From positions 1-64,000 of the forward strand of contig JAAEZD010000022.1 of NCBI GenBank assembly GCA_018223035.1: a DNA stretch of 64,000 nucleotides. Direction: 5' to 3'. This DNA comes from Heliomarina sp018223035. GTDB taxonomy: Bacteria > Pseudomonadota > Alphaproteobacteria > Rhodobacterales > Rhodobacteraceae. The notes under the pieces are model-generated. The model was given only the letters and a program-made list of their open reading frames with translations, had not been told where the DNA came from and searched no databases. A program made the position numbers and the translations under genes. Shown piece by piece: positions 17,522 through 27,101 of this stretch; the first letter of the stretch is position 1; each line of letters begins with the position of its first letter.

Positions 17522-18655
17522 ATGAAACTGACCAATGCGTTTGCCGCGCTGGCGGCGACGACCGTTCTAGCGGCGACACCGGCCCTGGCCGAAAAGCGGG
17601 TGACTATATCCAACTGGACGTCACCCAATCACGCGACATCGCGTGGCCATGCCGCCTTTGCCGAAATGACCGAATCTGAATTTCCGGATGCCTTCGACTT
17701 CAAGCTGTTTGCCGGCGGCGCCTTGCTTGGCCCCAAGCCAACACTGTCCGGCCTGCGCGACGGCGTCGCCGATGTAGGTCTGCTGGCGTTGACCTATTTC
17801 AGGTCGGAAATGCCCTATGCGCAGCTCGTCGCCGATCTCGCTCTTTTGGGCGAGGACCACTATGCCATGGCCGGCGCGACCAGCGAATTCGTGATGCTGC
17901 ACTGCCAGCCGTGCAAGGACGAGTTCGCAAAGAACGGCATGGTGGCGCTGAGCGGGATCAGCACTGCGCCTTATGTATTGCTGACCACCAAGCCGATCGT
18001 CGAAATCAGCGATATGCAAGGGGTCAAGCTGCGCACGGGCGGGTCGGTCTGGGACCGCTGGGCGACACGCCTTGGGGCAGAGCCGGTAAACGTGCCGTCG
18101 AGCGAGATGTACGACACGATGAGCCACGGTGTCGTCACCGCTGCGGTGCAGCCGGTCGGTGCGCTCAAGGGGCACAGTCTGATCGAGGTTGCCAAGCACC
18201 TGACGGAGTTGCCGTTGGGCACCTATCATTCCGGTTCGATCTTTGCCGCCGGCCCGAAATTCTGGATCTCACTTTCGCCGGAGCAACGCGAGCAATTCGT
18301 CAAGAACATACCCGAGGCCGTGGCGCAGACCGAGGTGTACTACGAAACCGACGATCTCGACGTGCTGAAAGAGGCGGGTGGGCTTGGCCTGCAGGTACAC
18401 CAGCCGTCGCCTGAGTTTCTTCAGGATCTCATTGATTTCCGCACCGCCGATCTTGAAGAGATCGCCCGCATCTCGCGCGAGGAACGCGGCATCGAAGATC
18501 CGGAACCGCTGATCGCAACCTATCGCGAGCTGATCGAGAAATGGCACGGTCTGGTTGAGCCGCTGCAACCGATCCGGGACAATCATCAGCCTTATGCAGA
18601 CCTTCTGCGTCAGGAGATTTATTCCAAGATCGACTTCGCAACCTACCCGAACTGA
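17522..18655 (+). CDS. dctP: TRAP transporter substrate-binding protein (DctP family)
   Basis: A 377-residue periplasmic receptor. The signal peptide ends at ALA-EK (cleavage after about residue 23). The mature part has the DctP layout with LKTG-type ligand loop (GVKLRTGGSVWDRWATRLGA), in which the Arg of KLRTGG would bind the substrate carboxylate. GGAGGAG lies before ATG 17522. It is placed after the permease genes, the reverse of the usual PQM order. Ligand unknown. Confidence 0.92.
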   Translation: MKLTNAFAALAATTVLAATPALAEKRVTISNWTSPNHATSRGHAAFAEMTESEFPDAFDFKLFAGGALLGPKPTLSGLRDGVADVGLLALTYFRSEMPYAQLVADLALLGEDHYAMAGATSEFVMLHCQPCKDEFAKNGMVALSGISTAPYVLLTTKPIVEISDMQGVKLRTGGSVWDRWATRLGAEPVNVPSSEMYDTMSHGVVTAAVQPVGALKGHSLIEVAKHLTELPLGTYHSGSIFAAGPKFWISLSPEQREQFVKNIPEAVAQTEVYYETDDLDVLKEAGGLGLQVHQPSPEFLQDLIDFRTADLEEIARISREERGIEDPEPLIATYRELIEKWHGLVEPLQPIRDNHQPYADLLRQEIYSKIDFATYPN

Positions 18656-18677
18656 GCCGTTTCAGGCCTGAATACAC

Positions 18678-18703
18678 AGCGGCCCTTCGCAAGAAGGGCC
18701 GCT
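18678..18703. terminator. Bidirectional hairpin terminator
   Basis: AGCGGCCCTT and AAGGGCCGCT form a perfect 10-bp stem with a six-base loop, followed by TTCATT. It lies between the convergent ends of dctP and the minus-strand thiolase-like gene. Confidence 0.75.
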
Positions 18704-18723
18704 TCATTGCTTCCTTCGTCTGT

Positions 18724-19869
18724 TCAGAGGGTGGCTTCGGTGCCCAGGATATTCGTCACCTGGCTGGACAGGACACCGCCGTTGCCGTGGGCCAGGGCCA
18801 GTTCGGCACTGCCGATCTGGCGATCGCCAGCATCGCCGCGCAGTTGCCGCACCGCCTCGACCAGCGTGAAGATGCCGTACATCCCGGGATGCACGCATGA
18901 CAGGCCGCCACCATTGGTATTGACCGGCAGGTGGCCGCCAGGCGCGATGCCGCCGTTCGCCACAAACGCACCGCCTTCGCCTTTCTTGCAAAAGCCCAGA
19001 TCTTCTAGAAAAAGGATCACATTGATGGTGAACGCGTCGTAGAGCTGGACCACGTCGATGTCCGCGGGTTTGACACCCGCCATGTCCATGGCCGTTCGCC
19101 CTGATTGCGCAGCGCCGGTCACGGTCAGGTCCGCCATTTCGGAGATGTCGCGGTGCGTCGTGCCCTCGCCGCCGCCCAGCAAATACACCGGAGGTCTGGG
19201 GTGATCCTTGGCCGTCTCGGCCCGGCGCATCACAATCGCGCCACCGCCATCGGTCACAAGGCAGCAGTCGCGCACCCGCAGAGGGTCGGAAACCGGCCGC
19301 GAGGCGATGACATCCTCGCGCGTCAGAGGATCGCGCATGAAAGCGTCGGGGTTCTTTTGGGCCCAGGCCCGGGCCGCCACCGCCACGTCGGCCAGCTGTT
19401 CGCGCGTTGTGCCGAATTGCGTCATGTGACGGTCTGTGGCCAGCGCATAGGACGACAGCGGGAACAACGGTCGGTAGGGGGCCTCGTAGGTCGGCAGGCC
19501 AAGCGCAGTCATCAGCTTGCCCGAGGCGGTGCGCTGGTTCGATCCGTAGCAGATCAACACGGTATCAGCGAGCCGCAATTCGAGCAGCATCGCGGCCCAG
19601 AGCGTGTGCGACAGGAACGACGAGCCGCCCATGCGGTTGTTCATCGTGAACCTGGGGTTCAAGCCCAATTCCTGCGCCAGTGTAAGACCCGACAGCATAT
19701 CCAGCGGCTGGCAGGTGGCAACGGCATCGACCTCGCCAAGTGCGATCCCCGCATCGGCAAGCGCGCCGTGCACCCCCTCGATTGTGATCTCCATCGAGCT
19801 TTTGCCATGGGCCTCGCCGCAGCCTGCCAGCGCTGCACCGACGATGGCGGCTTTTCCCCGTAAACTCAA
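18724..19869 (-). CDS. Thiolase-like protein without nucleophilic Cys (probable acyl-CoA retro-aldolase)
   Basis: A 381-residue thiolase-fold protein, close paralogue of 487-1638. The nucleophile position reads MGGSSFLSH and the C-terminal loop HGNGGVLSS, so both catalytic cysteines are missing; SCVHPGMYG and LYDAFTI are kept. Its DUF35 partner lies directly upstream with a four-base overlap. It is the last gene of the long minus-strand operon that starts near 27101 and also carries a dehydrogenase pair, a TRAP importer, a thioesterase and an SDR. Function inferred as for its paralogue. Confidence 0.88.
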   Translation of the reverse strand: MSLRGKAAIVGAALAGCGEAHGKSSMEITIEGVHGALADAGIALGEVDAVATCQPLDMLSGLTLAQELGLNPRFTMNNRMGGSSFLSHTLWAAMLLELRLADTVLICYGSNQRTASGKLMTALGLPTYEAPYRPLFPLSSYALATDRHMTQFGTTREQLADVAVAARAWAQKNPDAFMRDPLTREDVIASRPVSDPLRVRDCCLVTDGGGAIVMRRAETAKDHPRPPVYLLGGGEGTTHRDISEMADLTVTGAAQSGRTAMDMAGVKPADIDVVQLYDAFTINVILFLEDLGFCKKGEGGAFVANGGIAPGGHLPVNTNGGGLSCVHPGMYGIFTLVEAVRQLRGDAGDRQIGSAELALAHGNGGVLSSQVTNILGTEATL

Positions 19870-20261
19870 TTTGCTTCTCCTTCTGGCCGGAAAACCACGG
19901 CGGGGTCACCTTCGGCGCCTTCGCCGATCGACGCGGTTACTTTCAGCCCGGCGACAATCTGGTCATGCGCGATACCGTCGATGCGCGACATCATTCGTAC
20001 CCCTTCCTCCAGGTCCACCAGAACCACGTTGTAATCGCCGCCTCGTTCCGGTTTTCGGCGCACGACCGTTCGCGCATAGACGGTGCCCCTCCCGGTTGGC
20101 GCGAACCATCCCAGATCCGCGCTGCCGCAGGCCGGACAGATCACGCGCGGATGGAATACATGGGTGCCGCAGCCGCCACATTTCTGAATCTCGAAGACGC
20201 CCTCGGCCAGCTTCGCGGCGAAGACGGCGTCCGGCCCTGGGCCTTGTCCAATGCCGGCCAT
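19866..20261 (-). CDS. DUF35 zinc-ribbon/OB-fold protein
   Basis: This 131-residue protein has zinc-ribbon cysteines 28, 31, 42 and 45 and shares VVRRKPERGGDYNV and EGVRMMSR with the DUF35 protein at 106-483. ATG 20261, one base after the SDR stop, is preferred over GTG 20285 because it fits stop-start coupling; neither has a strong Shine-Dalgarno. It overlaps the thiolase-like gene by four bases, supporting one complex with it. Confidence 0.9.
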   Translation of the reverse strand: MAGIGQGPGPDAVFAAKLAEGVFEIQKCGGCGTHVFHPRVICPACGSADLGWFAPTGRGTVYARTVVRRKPERGGDYNVVLVDLEEGVRMMSRIDGIAHDQIVAGLKVTASIGEGAEGDPAVVFRPEGEAN

Positions 20262-20262
20262 C

Positions 20263-21039
20263 TCAGAACCCGATGTGGAAGCCACCGTTCACGCTCAGGT
20301 GCTGGCCGGTGATATAGGATGCCGCGTTGGACAACAGGAAACAGACGGGCTGCGCGACTTCTTCAGGGGTGCTCATCCGTCCCATCGGAATCTGCGCCAT
20401 ATACCTGTCGGCGAATTTTTCAGAGCGGATGGTCTCAGTCATTGGTGTCTCGACCATTCCGAAACAGACTGAATTGACGTTGATGCGGTAACGGCCCCAT
20501 TCACGCGCGGCGCTCATTGTCAGGCCCAGAACCCCGGATTTTGCCGCGCCATAATTGATCTGACCGATGGTGCCGCGACGCCCGGCATCGGATGAGATAT
20601 TCACGATGGCACGGCGCGCGGCGCTTTCGGGGTCTTTTTCGACCCGGTCCTTGTAATAGGTCCCCACGGCCTGAAGGCAGGCGAAGACACCGGTGAGGTT
20701 CACGTCGATGACCTGTTGCCAGGTGGCCCGGTCCATCTTGTGGATCATCGCGGCGCGCACGATCCCGGCGTTGTTCACAAGCCCGTTGATGTCGCCGAAT
20801 TCGTCGAAGGCGAATTTCACGAGCTTCCCGGGAAAGTCCGGGTCGGCCACATTCCCCACGATGGCGCGGGCATTGCCACCGATCTGTTCGGCGGTTTCCT
20901 TGACGCCGTCCTCGTTCAGATCGTTCACCACGACCTTGGCGCCCAGCTCTGCCGACAGCGCCGCCACACCGCGGCCGATACCCTGTCCGGCGCCTGTGAC
21001 GATAACCACTTGATTGTCCAATGCCATCGGGTTGATCAT
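20263..21039 (-). CDS. Short-chain dehydrogenase/reductase (FabG-like)
   Basis: A 258-residue classical SDR: cofactor motif TGAGQGIGRG near residue 16, NNAG in LVNNAGIVRA, and catalytic Ser/Tyr/Lys in NISSDAGRRGTIGQINYGAAK. It would oxidise a hydroxyacyl-CoA or reduce the keto form with NAD(P). AGGAGAC lies before ATG 21039. It lies between the thioesterase and the DUF35/thiolase-like pair, so a hydroxyl or keto group is handled near the cleavage step. Confidence 0.92.
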   Translation of the reverse strand: MINPMALDNQVVIVTGAGQGIGRGVAALSAELGAKVVVNDLNEDGVKETAEQIGGNARAIVGNVADPDFPGKLVKFAFDEFGDINGLVNNAGIVRAAMIHKMDRATWQQVIDVNLTGVFACLQAVGTYYKDRVEKDPESAARRAIVNISSDAGRRGTIGQINYGAAKSGVLGLTMSAAREWGRYRINVNSVCFGMVETPMTETIRSEKFADRYMAQIPMGRMSTPEEVAQPVCFLLSNAASYITGQHLSVNGGFHIGF

Positions 21040-21099
21040 TTCTGTCTCCTTTTGTCCTTCGTTTGTTTGGTCTCGCTCACCATCGGTTCACTCAGGTGG

Positions 21100-21513
21100 T
21101 CACGACGGTGGTGCGAGCCGCTTGATCACGGCATCGCCATGGGCCAGATGGTGCCCGTCCTGATTGAAGATCTCGCCCTGTACAAAAACCAGTTTGCGTC
21201 CGCCCCCGACAATGCGCGCGCGGGCCGTCAGCGTGTCTCCTTCGGTCGCCGGGGCGACGAAACTGGTGGTAAGCGAAAGCGTAAGGCAGCGATGACCTGG
21301 GCGGCCATCCCCCGCGTAGGCCGCGCAAAAGGTGACCGCGTTGTCCAGCATGGTCGCGTAGACACCGCCATGCACCGAAAAAGCGCCGTTCAGGTGATCG
21401 CGTCCGATGGCCAACCGCAGCTCGGCTTTGCCATCGGACCACGAGACGAAGCGCACGCCGAGCAATGCGTTGAACGGGGCGGGGATGTCCGGTCTGCCGT
21501 CTTGTGCGCTCAT
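21100..21513 (-). CDS. PaaI-type hot-dog thioesterase
   Basis: A 137-residue hot-dog protein with the PaaI-type active site AFSVHGGVYATMLDNAVTF (HGG followed by Asp eight residues after the second Gly). Such enzymes hydrolyse acyl-CoA thioesters and often release CoA from dead-end intermediates. It begins one base downstream of the fused TRAP permease stop and precedes the SDR by 60 bases on the same strand. Confidence 0.9.
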   Translation of the reverse strand: MSAQDGRPDIPAPFNALLGVRFVSWSDGKAELRLAIGRDHLNGAFSVHGGVYATMLDNAVTFCAAYAGDGRPGHRCLTLSLTTSFVAPATEGDTLTARARIVGGGRKLVFVQGEIFNQDGHHLAHGDAVIKRLAPPS

Positions 21514-21514
21514 A

Positions 21515-23482
21515 TTACGCTGTCTCCTGCTTGGCCGAGACCATCACCAAAGCGACAGCCACTGCCGCCATAGCGGCACCTGCGCCCACCGCGCCGAGGA
21601 TCGGAACCGCCAGACCCGCGTTCGAGGGAAAGGCGAAGGCCAGACCGGCAATACCAAGAAGGACGCGGGCGATTGTTCCTGGCAGTCCGGTTTCGATCCG
21701 CCCGACGCCAAACAGATACCCCTGAATACCGGCGCAGATCAGCAGAATGCCGAGACCGGCGCGCAGAACCGTAAGCAGGCTTTCGAGTGGACCGGCTTGC
21801 AGGATGAACGCCGGATCAAGGACGAAGAAGAAGGGAATTATATAGACGATGCTTCCAAGCTTCATCGCTTCGAAGGCCGTCGCAAAGGGTTTGGCCTGGG
21901 CGATGGCCGCCGCGGCGAAAGCCGCGAGCGCGACGGGGGGGGTGATATAGCTCAGCATGCTCCAGTAAAGGATAAATAAATGGACGCCGATCGGATCGAG
22001 CCCGCCGGCGACCAGGGCGGGTGCCAGCGACACCGCCAGAATCACATAGGCGGCGGTCACGGTCATGCCCATTCCAAGAATGAAACTGGTCAAAGCCCCC
22101 AGCAGCAGAAGCAGAAAGATGTTGCCGCCCGCGATGAACAGCAGATCGTTCGAGATCGTCCCGGACATCCCGGTCACCGCCAGTCCGCCGACGATCAGCC
22201 CGACCGCCGCAAGAATGGCAACAAGTTCGACGAACAACTGTCCCGTGGCGATCAGAAAATTCATCAGCTCCTTTCGCCCCCAGCGTGATTTTGAGAGCAG
22301 CTGGTTCAGGACAAGAAGCAGCGCGGTCGCATAGAATGGAGCGATCGCCTCGCGCTTGAGGTAGAGCAACATCCAGATCAGCAGCCCGAAGACGGCGAGA
22401 AAGTACCAGCCTTCGCGCAGCACCTTGCCGATCCTGGGAAGGTCGGCGCGCGGAACGCCTTTCAGTCCGTTGCGCGCCGAGTATGCGTCGATTTGTGCGA
22501 ACAGGCCGAAAAAGTAGAACAGCGAAGGAAGCACCGCCGCCACAACGATGTTGGTGTAGTCGGTCGCCAGGAATGTCGCCATGACAAAGGCCGTGGCGCC
22601 CATGATAGGGGGCATCAGCACCGCCCCCGTCGACGCCGCCGCTTCGATCCCCGCCGCATAAGTGGGCCTGAACCCCACCTTTTTCATCGCTGGAATGGTA
22701 ATTGATCCGGTCGTCAGCACATTGGTGATCACGCTGCCGCTCATCGAACCGGTCAGCCCGCTGGTCAGAACTCCTACCTTGGCCGGCCCGCCCCGGACAT
22801 TTCCGAGCGCGGCAAAGGCGATGTCGATAAAAAACGGACCTGCGCCGGTATGTTGCATCGCAACGCCGAAGATCATGAACCCCACGACAAGATTGACAAA
22901 GCTGCGCATCGGTATGCCCAGCACACTTTCGCCGCTCATCGCGTGGAAGATCGCCGTTTCGACGGGCGAGCGCTGGAAGCCCTGGATCGGGCCGGGCGCA
23001 TAGTTGGCGATCATGGGGTAGATGGAAAATACCAGGATTACCGCGAACAGCGTCCAGCCGCCGGTGCGGCGCGCGGCCACGAGCAGCAGGAACCAGAAGG
23101 CGAAGCTGGCGATCACGGCATTAAGAGGAGCGGCGAAATCCCACCCTTTGTTCACCACGCTGCGCCCGTAGTAGGCAAAGAAGGCGCAGGTGATCAGGGC
23201 CAGCAGGGCCAGAAAGTAATCCCACCATCGCGTCGATCCGTAAGGATCTGACTTTGAACAGGGAAAGACAAGGAACACCAGTGGCAGCGTCAGCAGAAGC
23301 ATCACGTAGAGGTAGTGAATTTCAAGCAACCGGACGTTCATGAAGAAGCCCAGATTGAACAGATGGTTGACCGACGCCGCGGTCAAAAGCAGCGCCGAGA
23401 CGACGAGCGACCAGCGAACAAACGCGGGCAGGGTGCCCATACCGGTCGGTTGCGCCGGCGCTTCCTGTGTTTCCTGTGCCAT
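21515..23482 (-). CDS. TRAP transporter fused permease (4TM/12TM)
   Basis: This 655-residue polytopic protein combines the small and large TRAP permease subunits, the form that works with TAXI receptors. It has the conserved GSVITNVLTTGSITIPAMKK and TPPVALAAFAAAAIAQAKPF loops. The open frame extends to 23611, but ATG 23482 (MAQETQEAPAQPTGMG) starts just after the TAXI gene and gives a normal cytoplasmic N terminus. The receptor gene lies 68 bases upstream. Confidence 0.92.
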   Translation of the reverse strand: MAQETQEAPAQPTGMGTLPAFVRWSLVVSALLLTAASVNHLFNLGFFMNVRLLEIHYLYVMLLLTLPLVFLVFPCSKSDPYGSTRWWDYFLALLALITCAFFAYYGRSVVNKGWDFAAPLNAVIASFAFWFLLLVAARRTGGWTLFAVILVFSIYPMIANYAPGPIQGFQRSPVETAIFHAMSGESVLGIPMRSFVNLVVGFMIFGVAMQHTGAGPFFIDIAFAALGNVRGGPAKVGVLTSGLTGSMSGSVITNVLTTGSITIPAMKKVGFRPTYAAGIEAAASTGAVLMPPIMGATAFVMATFLATDYTNIVVAAVLPSLFYFFGLFAQIDAYSARNGLKGVPRADLPRIGKVLREGWYFLAVFGLLIWMLLYLKREAIAPFYATALLLVLNQLLSKSRWGRKELMNFLIATGQLFVELVAILAAVGLIVGGLAVTGMSGTISNDLLFIAGGNIFLLLLLGALTSFILGMGMTVTAAYVILAVSLAPALVAGGLDPIGVHLFILYWSMLSYITPPVALAAFAAAAIAQAKPFATAFEAMKLGSIVYIIPFFFVLDPAFILQAGPLESLLTVLRAGLGILLICAGIQGYLFGVGRIETGLPGTIARVLLGIAGLAFAFPSNAGLAVPILGAVGAGAAMAAVAVALVMVSAKQETA

Positions 23483-23550
23483 GCCCGTATTCCAGTTTTG
23501 TGCTGCGTTGCTTTGTGCAAGGCGCCTGTGGGGCGCCGCGCTGTGTCGCA

Positions 23551-24696
23551 TCAGCGGAAAAAGACTTCGTGGCCGGCCGCTTCCAGTGCGTCGGCACGGG
23601 CTTTCATCCATGCAGCGGCAAATTCTTCTTCACCCTCTGGAGCGTCCCCGACAAATGTGCCCCAGGCCCGCAAGAGCACCTCTTGCCGTTCCACCAATTT
23701 GTCCTGGTTTGCCTGGGCTTCCGGTGTCCACAGACCCTTTTCCTTGAAGTAGGCAACGCTGCCATCGCTCCATGGCATCACCCAAGACAGGATCTGGCGA
23801 TCAATCGCATACGCATTGGCACCGGGGGCGGCATCCTTGTAATCGTCGAACCCTGCGTCAAGCGCGGCTACGATGTTGCGCACCTCGGTGGAATCCTGAT
23901 CGGAGTTAGTGACCAGGATCGGATAGGGGTACTGCGCCATGGGCAGTGGGGAGGCAGGGTCGATGCCCGGCCCCACAGACACCATATGCGGTGTCACGAA
24001 GGGCGTTACGCTGGTGTAGCGTTCCCATGCTTCTGTCTGGTCCGCGGGTGTTTCAAGCCATTTCAGGCCGCGCGGGCTTGACTCGATCTGGTAGTTTACG
24101 GTGGTCGTCGTCAGTGCAAAGGCGGCATCCACACGGTCTTCGAGAATGCCCTGGAGCGTGTTCACATAGCCCGAGAATTCCACTGCCTCCACGTCGTCCC
24201 ATGTCAGGTCCGCAAAGGCCAGCAGCCCCTCCATGTTGACATCGATCGCCGGCGAACTGACGGCGCGACCGACCCGTTTGCCCTTGAGGTCCGTAATCGT
24301 CTCGATGCCGGCATCGGCCGCGACGGCGACACCCAGACCGTAGTCGCCGACAGCCTGAAGCACCGCGCGGATCGGCTGCGGGCCCCATTCAGGCGCAGCA
24401 AAAAGGAAAACCCCTTCGGCAGCGAAATAGGAGGCGATGCCGCACAGGCAATAATCGACCGTCCCGTTTTTGAGCGGCGTCATCCGCGAGACGTCGTTTC
24501 GCCCCGGAAGCACGCGGACCGTCGATCCGTATTTGCTGCGCATCATGTTGCCGATGGCTATGGAATGCGCATGACCGGCCGATCCCGTGTCATAGGCCGA
24601 CCAAGCGATCACGTCAGGCAGATCGATGTCTTGCGCGCCAGCCGAGGTGGCCATTGCCAGGCATGCGGCAGCGATCCCGGTTATCTTGAACTTCAT
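23551..24696 (-). CDS. TAXI-family TRAP receptor
   Basis: A 381-residue periplasmic receptor of the TAXI type. The signal peptide ends around AGA-QD (residue 21). The mature protein begins IAWSAYDTGSAGHAHSIAIG, the nucleotide-like substrate loop of TAXI proteins, followed by RVLPGRNDVSRM. GGAGGAG is found upstream of ATG 24696; the frame is open farther upstream only by chance. With the fused permease it makes the second TRAP importer of the window. The acyl-CoA dehydrogenase pair lies only 49 bases upstream in the same direction. Confidence 0.9.
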   Translation of the reverse strand: MKFKITGIAAACLAMATSAGAQDIDLPDVIAWSAYDTGSAGHAHSIAIGNMMRSKYGSTVRVLPGRNDVSRMTPLKNGTVDYCLCGIASYFAAEGVFLFAAPEWGPQPIRAVLQAVGDYGLGVAVAADAGIETITDLKGKRVGRAVSSPAIDVNMEGLLAFADLTWDDVEAVEFSGYVNTLQGILEDRVDAAFALTTTTVNYQIESSPRGLKWLETPADQTEAWERYTSVTPFVTPHMVSVGPGIDPASPLPMAQYPYPILVTNSDQDSTEVRNIVAALDAGFDDYKDAAPGANAYAIDRQILSWVMPWSDGSVAYFKEKGLWTPEAQANQDKLVERQEVLLRAWGTFVGDAPEGEEEFAAAWMKARADALEAAGHEVFFR

Positions 24697-24745
24697 GATA
24701 TTCTCCTCCTTGTTGGTCGTTGGTCCCGGGTGGCGCCCATTCAGA

Positions 24746-25978
24746 TCAAAGCTCTGAAAACGCGACATCCTTGTCGACGCGTATTTCAGGCGGCAGCCCG
24801 AGAATGCGTTCGCCAATGATCGTGCGCTGGATCTCGTCCGATCCCCCCGCGATCCGGTTGCCCGGCGCGGTCAGGTATTCGTTTCGCCAGCGCGCCACGT
24901 CATCCCCGACCTTGGCTGATATGCCCGCCGAAGTTCCCGCCAGATCCATCCCGAAAGCGCCCATTTCCTGCCGCAGCTTGCCCAGCAACAGCTTGCCGAT
25001 CGAGCCCTCTTCACCCGGTGCCTGGCCGCGCGAAAGCGACGTCATGACCCGGTAAGAGGTGAATTCCAGTCCGCGTTGACGCGCGATGAAATCGGCAATG
25101 CGCGCGCGCACCTCGTCGTCCTCGATGGCCGGGCGACCGTTCCGTTCGACACGGGTAGCCAGATCAATCAATTCCTCGGCCCGCGCACCGCCACTGGCCC
25201 GGCCGACGGAAATACTGAACCGTTCGTTCATGAGTGTGGTCAGCGCCACTTTCCACCCTTCGGATACACCGCCCAAGCGGGCGCTGTCTGGCACGCGCAG
25301 GTTGTCGATGAACACTTCGTTGAAACTGGAGCTGCCCGAAATCTGGCGAATAGGACGGGTTTCGATGGCCGGGTCGGACATGTCCACAAGGAACATGGTC
25401 ATTCCCTTGTGCTTGGGCACCTGTGGATCGGTGCGCGCCAGCAGGATGCCGTGAGTGGAATAATGCGCCCCCGAGGTCCAAACCTTCTGACCGGAGATCA
25501 CCCATTCGTCGTCTTCGCGGCGTGCACGGGTGCGGATACCGGCCAAATCGGACCCGGCGGCGGGTTCGGAAAAAAGTTGGCACCAGATGTCTTCGCCCGT
25601 GAGAGCCCGGGGCAGGAATCTTGTTTTCTGGTCTTCGGTGCCGTGGATCATGACCGTAGGCCCGACCAGCCCGATCCCGATCAGAAAGACGTTGGGCGGG
25701 ACGGCGTAGCGCCCTTCCTCTTGATTCCAGATCACTTGCTCGATCGGAGTGGCGTCACGCCCACCGAAAGCACGGGGCCATGTCAGCCCCGCCCAGCCTG
25801 CGTCGGCCTTTCGTGCCTGCCAGTCGCGCGCACGGGCAACTTCGTCGGCGTCGCGGGCCATGAAATGGTCCTGGGCCTTTTCGCTTCCATTGCGGCGGGT
25901 CGCGGTGGCATCAAGCCAGTCGCGCGCCTTGGCGCGGAACGCGGCTTCTTCCGGGCTGTCGCTGAAATCCATCTGCAC
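24746..25978 (-). CDS. Acyl-CoA dehydrogenase, full-length subunit of a pair
   Basis: A 410-residue acyl-CoA dehydrogenase with WCQLFSEPAAGSDLAGI, ISGQKVWTSGAHYSTHG and AGGSDEIQRTIIGERILGLP. The usual catalytic Glu is Gly in this C-terminal motif. It lies ten bases after the stop of the divergent dehydrogenase 25989-27101, the same large-plus-small arrangement seen at 4881/6002 and 28798/29943 but with the small subunit first. GTG 25978 or ATG 25972 could start it. Confidence 0.91.
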   Translation of the reverse strand: MQMDFSDSPEEAAFRAKARDWLDATATRRNGSEKAQDHFMARDADEVARARDWQARKADAGWAGLTWPRAFGGRDATPIEQVIWNQEEGRYAVPPNVFLIGIGLVGPTVMIHGTEDQKTRFLPRALTGEDIWCQLFSEPAAGSDLAGIRTRARREDDEWVISGQKVWTSGAHYSTHGILLARTDPQVPKHKGMTMFLVDMSDPAIETRPIRQISGSSSFNEVFIDNLRVPDSARLGGVSEGWKVALTTLMNERFSISVGRASGGARAEELIDLATRVERNGRPAIEDDEVRARIADFIARQRGLEFTSYRVMTSLSRGQAPGEEGSIGKLLLGKLRQEMGAFGMDLAGTSAGISAKVGDDVARWRNEYLTAPGNRIAGGSDEIQRTIIGERILGLPPEIRVDKDVAFSEL

Positions 25979-25988
25979 TTTGTCCTTG

Positions 25989-27101
25989 TCAGTTCGCGGC
26001 CCTTTGGCCGTCCGCCAGATTGCAAAGCAGCCGCTCGCGCCACAAATCGGCCAGGCCGAGTTCGGCCTTCAACTGCCATCCTCGCCGCAGAAACAAATGC
26101 GGGTCGGCCGCCCAGGTGAACCCGATCCCACCGTGAAGCTGCACCGATTCCTCAGTGGTGAATTGCACTGCATCGAGAGCCGCGAGGCGTGCTACCGCCG
26201 CCGCTTCGGACAGCCGTTCATCCCCGCTCGCCAGCGCCCAGGCGCCGAAAAAAGCATTGGACCGTGCCAGCTCGATCTTGGCGAACATGTCCGCGAGCCG
26301 GTGCTTGACCGCCTGAAAACTGCCGATCTGGCGTCCGAACGCCTGCCGCTCGCAGGCATAGTCTCTGGTCAGGAAAAGCGCCCGCTCGGCCAGGCCGATC
26401 TGTTCGAAGGCGGCCAACACTGCGGCGCCGTCCAGAAGAGTCCGGATCGCTGCGGGATCGGACCCGGGAAGCAGTTCAACCGGCGTGTCGTGAAAGACGA
26501 TCTCGGACGTCGGACGGGTGCGGTCGATCGCATCCAGCGCGCTGATCGACACCGAGGGGTCCGAAAGATCCGCCAGATAAAGGCGCGCGGTGCCGCCTTC
26601 GTCCAGGGCGGCGACGATCGCGAATGACGCATCGGATGCGAACGAAACTGGCGATTTCCGTCCCGAAAGGCGATCCTGCAGCACTTTTGCCGAGACCCGT
26701 TCCGGTGCAGACCCTCCATCCTCGGCAAGCGCGACGGTAACGATCATGCGGCCTTCGGCGATCCGGGGAAGCAGATTTTCCCTTTGGCTTTGCGTGCCCA
26801 AGTCCTGAATCGCGGGGATCGCCAGGCCAAGAACCGGGCCAAAAGGTATGGCGGCCAGGCTACGGCCGATCTCTTCGGCGACAATGGCCAGTTCGATCGC
26901 CCCCATCGCCGCCCCCCCGTAGTCTTCGGCAATTGCAAGGCCCAGCCATCCGCCGTCCGCCAAGGCGGTCCAGGTTGCGGAATCGAACCCGTCGGCAGCC
27001 TCAAGACAGTCATGCGCCACCGCGAGAGTGGCGTGATCGCTCAGCATTCGTGCCAGCGTGTCGCGTATGGCATCGTGTTCGTCGGAAAAGCCGAAATTCA
27101 T
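25989..27101 (-). CDS. Acyl-CoA dehydrogenase, divergent subunit of a heteromeric pair
   Basis: This 370-residue protein keeps the dehydrogenase N-terminal helices and the C-terminal RQAFGRQIGSFQAVKHRLAD and LHGGIGFTWAADPHLFLRR, but lacks the C-terminal G-G-T/S-x-E-I-Q motif and has a poorly conserved FAD-facing beta domain. It fits the small subunit of an alpha2beta2 dehydrogenase with 24746-25978. It is the first gene of the minus-strand operon reaching to 18724, behind the CACATATGTG site at 27203. Confidence 0.88.
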   Translation of the reverse strand: MNFGFSDEHDAIRDTLARMLSDHATLAVAHDCLEAADGFDSATWTALADGGWLGLAIAEDYGGAAMGAIELAIVAEEIGRSLAAIPFGPVLGLAIPAIQDLGTQSQRENLLPRIAEGRMIVTVALAEDGGSAPERVSAKVLQDRLSGRKSPVSFASDASFAIVAALDEGGTARLYLADLSDPSVSISALDAIDRTRPTSEIVFHDTPVELLPGSDPAAIRTLLDGAAVLAAFEQIGLAERALFLTRDYACERQAFGRQIGSFQAVKHRLADMFAKIELARSNAFFGAWALASGDERLSEAAAVARLAALDAVQFTTEESVQLHGGIGFTWAADPHLFLRRGWQLKAELGLADLWRERLLCNLADGQRAAN

